In this document: positions 9,067 to 18,352 of the stretch, one piece after another
Numbering within the stretch: the stretch's first letter is position 1
Layout: each line of letters opens with the position of its first letter
Source of the DNA: Diaporthe sp. PMI_573
Lineage: Eukaryota; Ascomycota; Sordariomycetes; Diaporthales; Diaporthaceae
Direction of reading: 5' to 3'
NCBI GenBank assembly: GCA_021399435.1
Contig: JAJTUP010000017.1
Coordinates: 1 to 64,000, forward strand
DNA length: 64,000 bases
The notes under the pieces: generated by a model
What the model was told of the DNA's origin: nothing
Database searches by the model: none
The model's input: the letters and a program-made list of their open reading frames with translations, nothing else
Program-made: the position numbers and the translations under genes

Positions 9067-12000
9067 AATGAGTTTGACTTTCAAGGGCAAAAGGCAGCAC
9101 GCCTCAGAGCTTCGCCAACTGTTTCCGGTCCCGGCAAGACCTCTTCAGACGATAGAGTTGTGGTACGTTCTCTCCGAACAGAATCGTTTACCAAATACTG
9201 ATGTGCGTCTGTTACTAGTCTCGTCCTTGTTCCAGATGTCTCAACAAAATCCCCGAAGTTGATTCTTGATTCCTTCTGGGCATCATTGCAGAGCCTTATT
9301 CCGCCCTCCTCCGAATCACTGGTCTTGGGATTTGAGTACAGCCTGAGTAGTGATTTCGAATCAATCTGGAACTCACTCGCCCTCGTGGCCGACAAATTCA
9401 TTGACTGCTTGATTGCTAAGCAAAATATTCTAACGGTACATCCCAGCGCCCTAGACACAAAAGTGATGCTAATGATTTGAAGACAACGAACATTCCATTT
9501 CTTTTTGTTTGCCATGGCCTTGGATGGCTGGTCGTGAAACAAGTAAGATGAAACAAGCGTGCTGCAAAGCTCCCTTTGCTCACTCTCAGAGCGCAGGCAC
9601 TGGTGAGGGTTTATAAACCTTATGGTCCCCCGACCGAACGAAGAATTAGACAATGCCACTCTGGAACGGTATTCATTGCTACGCCTCATCCAACATATTC
9701 CAGGAAGGATGCTTGGCACAAACTGATTCTTATCCTCCGTGGGTTGAAGTTGTGACGCATCCAGCGCTCGCAAGCCGAACTGGAAAGTACCATCGTTGCC
9801 AACATTTCACGGCAATTCGAACAGTGTATCATTGACACTCACGTGGCCTCAGTTTATGAAACCTCAGGTTACAAAAGTGAGCAGTAGAATCTTTGACTCT
9901 GAGAAGTTTGTCGTAAGCGTTGTTCTGTCATTATCGTCCTTCTGCAACTGCAGTGGGTTGCTTCGCAATATCCTGCTAACTTTGACACATAGCTTGTGGA
10001 CCGGGCTTTCGCGGAGACTGGTGTGCCTTATGAGAAGCTAATTGAGGCTCATTCTGACCACAACGACCTGCTGCACTACTGCGCAAGAAGCATTGCAATG
10101 CGTGACTTATTGCAAGGCTTTGTCGATCTGGTCCGAAGCTCGTTCAGAGACCGGAGGGTAGAGGACGTGCCAACTGATTCTTCTAGCGAAGTGGTTGTCA
10201 ACGATGATCTGGCAGAGAGTATATGGGTCAGTGTGACGCGCGATGGTAGGTGATCTTGATGGATCAAGTAGTAGCAGTTGCGACTGAAATTTGGGCTGAT
10301 TAGCTGGATTTTATTCACAGAATCACCGGACGGGCAACCTGGAACCGATGATGCTGTTCACCAGAGTGCTTCTGATCGATCCGGCCTGGAGATTGCAACT
10401 TTGGCCCAATTCACCCCTACGGAGAAAACACTCAAGATTCCATACTACATGCTAAAGCCAGCGGCTAAAAATCAACATTTCATCGGCAGGAAGGATATTC
10501 TTAGGCGGATCGACGAATTACTCCTTCCAACTGCTGACCTCCCCGCTCAAGAGTCGTATGGGTCTCCCCGGGTGTTCGCAATCCATGGATTGGGCGGCGT
10601 TGGCAAGACCGAAGTTGCCCGAGAATATGCTCTCTCACGCCAACAGCAGTTCGACGCAATTTTCTGGGTCGAAGCCGATCAGACCACGCAGCTTTCAGAA
10701 GGCTTTTCTATAATTGCAGCGCAACTAGGATTCGCGGACAGTGCCGACCAGGATCGTGTTGTTAGTCGCAATATCACGTTAGAGTGGCTCGCGAATCCCC
10801 AGATATCCCCTGGATCGCGCGACTCTTCCCTTAGGAGCGGACAGAATGCTTGTGAATATGAGGCTAGATGGCTTCTCATCTTCAACAACGCGGACGATCT
10901 TGAACTTCTGCGCATTTTCTGGCCTTTGACGCAGACGGGCTCGATCCTGGTCACGAGTCGGGACCCGATGGTCAAACGTGGGCGAGCGGGGCTGGAACTA
11001 GAGCCCTTCGAGACGGACGAGGCTGCGACTCTTCTTCGTAGTTTGACAGAGTTTGAAGATTCTCCTGAGAACAGGGAAGCTTCTACGGAGCTTGCTATCC
11101 GGCTTGGTGGCCTACCGCTTGCCATCACTCAGATTGCCGCACTCATAGATCGATGGGAAATGACCCTACCTGAATTCTTGGCTCATTTTGACAAGCAAAC
11201 ATCTATCGCAACGATGGCAAAGGAAAAGCATGAAAATTTGCCTGATTCGCCCTACTGCAAGCACTCTCTGCTCACGGTCTGGGCCCTCGACAGTCTGATC
11301 CCCGAAGCTTCGGCCATCTTACAAGTGCTGTCCTTTCTCAGCCCTGACTCGATCAGAGAATCGCTTCTCTCCGCGACAATTCCGTTTACTCAAGCTCCGC
11401 CTGGCTACCCAACGCTTGATGAAGACTTCATCAGGGCACGGAGCGACCTGACAAAGACCTCTCTGGTCCGGAGAGATCGAGGTGAGGGCAAACTGGTGCT
11501 TCATCGGTTGGTCCAAGACGTTGTTCGTTCCCAGATGGATGCAATCGCGATTCATTCTGCTCTAGGTTTCAGCGCTCAGCTTATTCTTCATGCATGGCCT
11601 ACCTCATTCTTGCGCTTCGACCATGACATCGGGACTTGGGACAAGTCCGAGGAGCTGCTGCCGCACATCCTGAAGCTGCGAGATCACTTCCAGACATATC
11701 TCCCGGGAATTGAATCAGTGGAAGCTAAACAGAACTTTGCGAAGCTTCTCTTATTTGCCGGGTGGTATTTATTCGAGCGAATGGATTATGATGCTGCCAA
11801 ACCTCTCTTCCTAGCCATACTTGGAATGCCTAGGGATGACAGCCTGCGCATGGACGAATTACGAGCCGATGCCCTATTCGCGTTGGCAGCTCTATCCACA
11901 CAGATAAATGAAACCAAAGAAGAACTATTGCCTACGCCGAGCAGCACCTGGTCTACCGGAGAGCATTGCGCGATGGGACCCGCTTTCGAGAAGATCGTCT

Positions 12001-12814
12001 GGCAATGGCGCATGGTGAGTTAGCTCAGGCACAGCTGATTGCTGGTGAGTATGAGGATGCAATTTCGAATGCCAATATCGCGATTGAGCTCACGTTGCCG
12101 AGCCCTGCCTTCTTGAATGGGGATGATTGGCCTACCTTCGCCGAGACACACAAGGCATTTGCCCTTGCGGCACTGGGCCGCTACGCTGATGCTTTAGACG
12201 CGATTGATCGCAATCTTGATTATTGGATGACTCGTGCTCACGAAAGATATCCTTTTCAGTGAGTCCCAGTACTTCAGAACTTGCCACATTTTCACTTCTA
12301 CTCACTCTATACACAGGTTGGGAATCGTATATCGCTGTCTCGGCTTTGTAAGACGGCGTCAGGGAATGAACGTGGAGAAAGGAGAAGCATACATGCTGGC
12401 CCTGAAGTACTTCAATGCAGCTGCTGGCGACAAATCGCACTATGTCGGTCAAATGTGCAGCCACCTCGGTGCCCATCATGCAGATAAGCATGAATACGAA
12501 ACAGCCAGGTAAGCACGGACGTATACTTCCGATCAAACAGCAATTGTCTTCAGGTGCCAACTAGTTTCTTGAGCAGTCTCTATTTTGAACAGGCTTTGAG
12601 GGTGTATCGAGCTCATAGCTATTACGCTGCCGAGTTGGCATGGACGCTGTTCAGGCAGAGCCAATCTCAAGAGGCCGCAGGTGACATTCAGCGTGCAGCA
12701 AAGTCTCTAGCAGAGGCGTGCGATCTGTACACACAGATTGCACCAGTACAGACAGCGGATGTTTCCCCCACGGCGGAGACCTTCGAGTCACTCGTACCTC
12801 TGATGGCAAGATGA
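9067..12814 (+). pseudogene. NLR-type STAND protein relic: alpha/beta-hydrolase - NB-ARC - TPR
   Basis: Fungal NOD-like receptor architecture; intact members are thought to act in heterokaryon incompatibility or immunity. Order: alpha/beta-hydrolase domain (VLGFEYSLSSDFES, FLFVCHGLGWLVVKQ, TVFIATPHPTYS, FAETGVPYEKLIEAHSDHND); NB-ARC starting at HFIGRKD with P-loop IHGLGGVGKTEVA, LLIFNNADD, ILVTSRD and LGGLPLAI; C-terminal TPR-like helices to 12814. Introns found: 9436-9482, 9543-9596, 9913-9992, 10246-10320, 12259-12316 and 12509-12576. Lesions: TGA at 9199-9201 (KY-stop-CASVTS), TGA at 9753-9755 (GLKL-stop-RIQRSQ), a frame change near 9866, and a frame change near 11924 between KEE and IAYAEQHL. 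The nucleophile elbow reads CHGLGW where active homologs have a Ser at the third position. The 5' start was not found. Confidence 0.85.
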
Positions 12815-12888
12815 TGGTCGATGGCGGTGGTGCGTACATAAATGGACAGGGTCTGATTCGGTGTGCTGTGTAGCAGCTGGGATACAGC

Positions 12889-13505
12889 TCAAGCATTCGA
12901 GGAAAAGCCATTGTACGGGGTAACCCTAGAAGCAACCCAAGGCATGGTCTTCCAGAAACCGAGAAGAAGAGAAGGAATCATGACGAACGCGAGTACGATG
13001 AAAATTGCACCGATACCCCAGCCCAAATCTCCGAACTCGACGACGTTCATGCCAAAGATTGACGTTACAAAGGACATGGGAACAAAGAAATACGCAAGAA
13101 TAGCAATGCGATTGACTTCTGCAGCCTGGTCGATTGACTTTCGCGAGGCGCGAGCTGATACACTCGTAGTGATGAAGCTTGCTCCATCTCGGACGCGCGA
13201 TGGCGGTTGGTCTAGAAAATCCTTGAGGAACTCGTAATGTTCACCAGAAAAGACATGGTCTTCCTTCTTGCGGCTCGCAAACTTTCTGATCGCATCAAGA
13301 AAGCTTTTCTTCGAGACGCCTAGACTAGTGAATAAGTATTATGTCGTCAATCCGAGGGCAGAGTGGAAATAATGGACATGGACTGCACACCTTCAGCTAC
13401 CGAGTGCGTGGCATTTCGCCTTCGTCCTAGAGCGACCGAGCCTTCAGACATGGTACCAGTGGGTAATGACATAACTTGGAGGGCGGTGATTGAGACTCCG
13501 ATGAC
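12889..13505 (-). pseudogene. CorA-like Mg2+ transporter, C-terminal fragment
   Basis: The C-terminal part of a fungal CorA-type divalent cation channel. Two exons (13505-13391 and 13319-12889) join over a 71-nt intron to give 181 codons. The product contains the hallmark GMN at the end of the first membrane helix (SIFGMNVVEFG), preceded by NRIAILAYFFVPMSFVTS and followed by a second hydrophobic helix (IGAIFIVLAFVMIPSLLL). The fragment starts after an AG acceptor-like site at 13506. The large N-terminal cytosolic domain is not found upstream, where a 12-13 bp tandem duplication lies (about 13525-13552). I infer a truncated gene; missed short 5' exons are the alternative. It converges on the NLR relic. 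Confidence 0.65.
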
Positions 13506-14181
13506 CTGCGACGACAGGAAAGGGTATCCAGACAGGGTATCCAGACAGGTTTTCCGATCAAGTTATGATTCAAAGGGGTACACTTGTTGTAGTGAGCGGG
13601 AGAAACTTTGACAGACCGCGGCGTGGGAAGCAAAATATGAGGTCAACTCACCAGTCAACATATGAGGAGACTTTCGACATAAATTAATCTTCTATGAAGA
13701 CAGTAGCCTGAGAGAACAAAGAATGTCTTCAAACACCGTGACGATGTGGGTTGTCAAGAGTGGCCAAGTGGTTTGCTGATATCTGGCTGAGGGAGGACGG
13801 CCACGATCGTACCCGCGGGCCAAATATGTACGGCCGTTATTTCAGACACCCGGAAGCCGAGGCTCGATATTCGCACCCGCCCCGCAACTGCCTGGCATCT
13901 AGAAGCACAGCTTTTGCAAGTTGGAGCCTACAGAGGTCACTTAAAACGTGTTGTGGCTCTAAACCCAGCCGGCCCTGTGACAGGATTCTCAGAAATTGGC
14001 TGCGCATGCCCCATTGTGAAAGCCTCAGATGTGAAGATTACCGCAAGAAACGAGGTACATCTTAGTACATTGTTGACTGAGCCCCATACACCAAACCTAA
14101 GCCATTAGTATGCAGTGTGCATTGCTGAAAGAAAAGATACGCTTGTGCCCGACGGCGTGCCGTGTCACCAAAAATAACAGA

Positions 14182-14224
14182 GGGGGCTGGGGGAACACCA
14201 GGAGAGGGGGGGGGGGCGGGCGGG
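14182..14224 (+). other. G-run with quadruplex-forming pattern
   Basis: At least four runs of three or more G on the plus strand (GGGGG, GGGGG, an 11-G run, GGG, GGG) within 43 nt. Confidence 0.6.
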
Positions 14225-14530
14225 CGCCTGGGAATTGTAGGATTCAGGGACTCAAGCCAGCTAGAGTGGATAATTTTTCTTTAAGCCCAAAGTGGCTTAT
14301 ATAACACATATAGAGTATTTCTTGGAGATTTGATATGTTTAAGTTTACAATCTAATTCTTTAGCTTTTAAATTATATGAGTCCTAATATTTTTTAAAATT
14401 AAGTTTAATTTAGTTTAAAACATTTAATAAGAATTAAATCAAACTTTCTTTATATGTTTTATTTTAAATTATTCAGTCCTTACTGACAAATAAACAGGTA
14501 AGATGGGTAAAAAATGGTTGAGTATAATTT

Positions 14531-14531
<1 letters not shown>

Positions 14532-14565
<34 letters not shown>
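14532..14565 (+). repeat. 34-nt poly-A tract
   Basis: Thirty-four consecutive A residues at the 3' edge of an AT-rich island. This fits a microsatellite or the poly-A end of a degraded LINE-like or processed insertion. No element body or target-site duplication was recognised. Confidence 0.6.
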
Positions 14566-14567
<2 letters not shown>

Positions 14568-14812
14568 ATCAGCGTATCGACCCGTTGAGGGGGTAGCTTT
14601 TGCTACCCCAGAAGAGTGGGTGGGAGAGTGTTAGCTGACCGGGCAAACGGCGGGGTCTACGAGTGGCCGCGTTTGGAAGTAGCAGCACGAGCGCTGGGAG
14701 ACACGAACTGCCTTGGTACGTAAATGAGCGACCCCTTCGCCGCCTCCTCCACTGGAGTTTCATTACATCCCACGTTCTTTCGATCCTTGCATCAAGATAC
14801 CTCAGGCCCAGC

Positions 14813-15905
14813 ATGACGGCACAGATGAGTGTTCTGGTCATAGGTAGGAATCAAACGCGCGGCTTCGTTGGCATTTGTTTGCGACCGCTGGGTATACTGA
14901 TTCATACGTGGCAGGTGCGAATCGCGGCATTGGCCTCAGTCTTCTGAAATCATTCGTAAAACGCTCCTACAACGTCACTGGTACCATCCGACTCCAGACC
15001 AGAAATGACCCCAGCGTGGATGAGGTATGGCAATCGGAATGGGGAGAAGCAATCGAGACTCCGTCGTGACACTCGTTGATAAGCCGGTTGAGGCCAGGCT
15101 AACGTCCACGAAACGCACAGCTCAGAGCGACAGGCGCCAACATCCTTGAAGTCGACTACCTCGATGAAGAGTCCATCAAGCAGGCCGCTTCCAAGTATGG
15201 TGAGCGGCCTTTGGATGTCCTCATCAACGTTGGAGGTAAGGACTAGCCAGACTTCCGAAGTTGCACCCTACCTAGGGCTTGGTACTAATCGCAGTCCCCT
15301 ACAGGTCTCCCCCCTGCTCCGAGGCACTGGCACGAGCAGACTGGCGAGATGATGATCGAGAAGTTTCGTGTGATGACAGTGGTATGTCTTCTCCTCAGAG
15401 TCCACGCAATATGAGTCGAGACAAGCAAGGCTGCGATCTAAGTCTTTGGACGCTAATCGTTTTCACGTGGCCAGGGGCCTTTCCTTGCCATCAAGCACTT
15501 TCAGATGCAGCTGGAGCTGGCTCCCAACCCCAAGGTCATCAACATCTCGTCCGCTTTCGGATCGCTGTTAGGTAAGAAACCTCACGACTGTTTTCGGACT
15601 TGTGAAAGCTAACGCTCACTTTGTACATCTTAGACAACGACTTTGGTCTCTTCTTGGGTTACCGGGCTGCAAAAAGCGCGCTTAACCAAGTTTCGGTGAC
15701 TTTGGCCCGCGAATGGGAAAAAGAAGGTCGAAAGACCACAATTGTCTGCGTCGAGCCAGGCTTTCTCTCCACACGACTGACAAACTTCGATGGAGAAGAC
15801 GATATGGAAACTTGCATCGATGGTTTGATGAAGGTGTTTGACGGTATCACTCCCAAGGACAACGGCGCTTTCCTCAAATGGGATGGTACCACCATTCCTT
15901 TCTGA
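14813..15905 (+). CDS. SDR-family oxidoreductase (C-factor-like), six exons, 233 aa
   Basis: NAD(P)-dependent short-chain dehydrogenase of the sniffer/C-factor type, substrate unknown. Exons: 14813-14843, 14915-15024, 15121-15235, 15305-15381, 15475-15571, 15634-15905, totalling 234 codons with consistent phases. The glycine motif GANRGIG is split by intron 1 after VLVIG. Other landmarks: DVLINVGG after beta-4, the Ser in INISSAFGS, Tyr-Lys in YRAAKSALNQ, and a PGF/T segment in VCVEPGFLSTRL. Length is normal for the subfamily. All five introns are GT-AG, 62-96 nt. The ATG at 14813 sits 10 codons before the glycine motif, as expected. Confidence 0.9.
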
Positions 15906-16146
15906 CCTGGAGGTTGAACATGCCTTGTGGATTACATACCACTTGCAATCATGCTATCTTTTGTTACCTCCAAGGCCTACGAGCCTTCAATTAAGTTTGC
16001 CTGAGCCTGGGACCTCAGACCCATCAATATCAATTTCATAGGGTCAAACCAAATCTTGCATCCAACGGTCGCCGAATCACAATTCGAACGGCAAACTGTG
16101 AAGACAACTGCAGAGTCCAGGTGGAGTAACCGTGGTCACCTTTGGA
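15906..16146. other. Short convergent intergenic region
   Basis: 3' ends of the SDR and the small membrane protein; nothing else seen. Confidence 0.4.
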
Positions 16147-16652
16147 TTAGATCTCATCGACTATTCGCCCCCTTGGGGCTTCTGGACCGGCCTCATCATA
16201 GATAATGACGCAAATGAGTCCAATGGTGACCGACAACGGCGTCAAAAGACCCGCCTGATATAGGTCGGATGGCGGGGTCCCAGTGAAGAGGAAAAACAGC
16301 TTGAGCGGGATGAGGACCGACCAGGGAAGCTTCCTTGGCAGGTTCAGCAGGTTTCGCACGCTCGGGGGAAGATGGAGACCTACTGGCGTAAAAGTCTTCC
16401 GTATATGACGAGTAGAGGGACTCCTATGATTGTCCACAGGGCTAGACCGCTGGAAATTGGGACCATTAACACAACAATACAAACTGGAAGCTTTCACGAC
16501 CTCAAAATTGATGATGATGCTCACACGCTGGTCACGCGGCCGGCCCAATGGAAGGCCTCGCGCTGGCTTGCCAACAGGAAGATGCCAAATGCAATCATGC
16601 ACTGAACTATGAAGAGAGTCTGTCCTATCCTTGAAAGAACTCGGCCTGGCAT
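16147..16652 (-). CDS. Small four-helix membrane protein, unrecognised, about 150 aa
   Basis: I do not recognise the family. A three-exon model starts at MPGRVLSRIGQTLF (16652). The first hydrophobic segment is FIVQCMIAFGIFLLA; the second, after intron 1, is VCIVVLMVPISSGLALW followed by GVPLLVIYGRLL. A third, after a 50-nt intron (16383-16334, donor GTAGGT, AAG acceptor), is PWSVLIPLKLFFLF, and a fourth is LTPLSVTIGLICVIIY. The tail EAPRGRIVDEI is polar and probably cytosolic. Intron 1 is ambiguous: a 45-nt or a 36-nt excision both keep the frame. The alternating hydrophobic segments across separate frames support a real spliced gene more than chance. Confidence 0.5.
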
Positions 16653-18352
16653 CGCTAGCTCTGGCAATCGTTGACTTTTAGGCAAGAGACGTGTGGTACC
16701 ACGTGAAGAGACACAGTCGAGATGCCCAGGTAGATATGGGTATTTTGGAAATGTGAAGACGAAATTGCGAAGAGCTGAGGCCAGAAGTGTTATCTGGTGC
16801 CGAGTACTAAGTCCTGGGTACTGAGAACGATGATGAGGTAAGCAATCTTGGAAGGCGGAAACATGGGTCGTAGAGCACTTGGGAGGAAAGTTGAAGACAT
16901 GCTCTAGAATAACACGGCTTTCGTTCTGCGCTGATATTGAAGGGGATCTTATAGAAAAGCATGTTTGGAGGCAAGGAGAGGGAGAGGTTAGAAAATAGGA
17001 TGGGGTTTGAAGGCAAGGAAGGCGAAGGGCTCGAAAGATGCAAGTCGAGAGACGCGGCTCTCAAAGTGTGACCCATCTTGGTGTGTTGGCGTGCGCAGAT
17101 GCCATTTGACTGGTGGGTTCGGCAGAATTGGAAATGCAAGGTCAAAGCCCGCTAGTAGCTCAGCTTCCTTCGCCCGTTGTCGACAACTTCCTGAAATGGC
17201 CAACCGAGTAACGTCACAGAACAGGGCCTGCGTGCCTGCACGGGAGACCGCAAGGGTGATGGGTCAGTGCTAGATGATCGGGAGTATACACTGGATATTT
17301 GCAGGCATGGCGTTGTAAATATCGTCACATAATCCAAAGTCTCGCCAAGCTTACAAAGTGGCCATGATATCACATGGTCCAAGCTGGGCCAGGCGCACTC
17401 TGTGCACCCATCCACCCTAAGTACGTACCTCAGGTTCTCACCATGTCCAGCACCCAGCCCGGCGTTAAGGAAGCTTGGCCCGATTACGGGACCGGGTCGG
17501 GAACATGAGCAATTGGCCCCCACCCCAGGCGCCCTCTCCAGTTTACCTTTGCTCTGTCTCACCTGCGCCCGCCGGGGTTGGGGGACTAGGACCTCTCGTG
17601 AGTGGCGGCCGCAGGTGAGACAGAGCAAAGGTGAACTGGAGATAGAGCCCCGGGGAACATCTAACTTCCATGTCGGTTCGCGTAACACGAGAGGCTGTGC
17701 GTGCCGCACCACCACGCATCAGGCTGGGAAGTGATTGGATAGCTTCAGGCAATGAAGATCTGCGACGCCTCCATGGCAAAATGGGCGATACTGCTGACAA
17801 GTCCGCACCACATAGCCGATTGTGCGTCGGGTCGTGTCTTGGATGAGCCCTATCATTGATTTCCTCACTATGCTTGCGCTTTATCAGTGCACTGTCTCCA
17901 GTGATCACGGCAGTGACGGGTGCAGAGGGATATGTCAGGGCGATCGGGGCTATGACATCGGCGGGGAGTGCCTGAAAGGGCAAGCAAAACTGTTCTTGGC
18001 TGTGACGCCGTCGTTGAACTTGAATCATCGCTATGCTGGCGTGCTTGCTTGTAGACCGAATATCACTTCAAGTTCGCTTCTCATGCGGCTGCGCCAGCCG
18101 TGGCTATATTATGAACCTGTATGTCAAAGCTCATCGTCGACGGCCCGTCAGTGACACAGTGAGAAGCCTTCGCGTATGAATTCTGGGCAGTCAAGTACCC
18201 GAGGATTGGCACCGAGAAGATATCGTGGGACTCTCGCATACACGCCAACCCATTCGAACTTAGACTCAAGAAGTCGTAGGTAGTGGATAGGGGTATATTG
18301 ATGATCCTCCACGAGTGAACGTGGTACATGGTGTTATATACATATATTTGGC
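16653..18352. other. 1.7-kb intergenic region with a long inverted repeat
   Basis: Open frames exist on both strands but none has a recognisable domain or fitting splice pattern. The notable structure is the inverted repeat at 17536-17641. The right end holds the 3' end of the methyltransferase gene. Confidence 0.45.
17536..17641. repeat. Near-perfect 38-bp inverted repeat
   Basis: The left arm 17536-17573 and right arm 17604-17641 are reverse complements at 36 of 38 positions, separated by 30 bp. Both arms contain CCTTTGCTCTGTCTCACCTG in opposite orientation. The centre is C/G-rich. It could be a small inverted-repeat transposon or a strong cruciform; no target-site duplication was established. 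Confidence 0.75.

Larger units (their letters stand above)
13506..14812. other. Low-coding region with G-run, AT-rich island and poly-A tract
   Basis: No gene seen. In order: mixed-composition DNA to about 14180, a G-rich run, a strongly AT-rich island (about 14265-14530), a 34-nt A tract, and the probable upstream region of the next SDR gene. The arrangement could mark an old insertion. Confidence 0.5.

Noticed and set aside
9081..9773. 230-codon minus-strand open frame
   Set aside because: Lies antisense to the hydrolase part of the NLR relic, whose motifs are clear on the plus strand; no domain in the minus-strand text.
13427..13633. Minus-strand frame as first exon of the CorA gene
   Set aside because: Its text shows no CorA N-domain features and its frame does not join the fragment at a good splice site.
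16807..17145. Minus-strand frame upstream of the small membrane protein
   Set aside because: Leucine/serine-rich low-complexity text without a membrane pattern or splice link.
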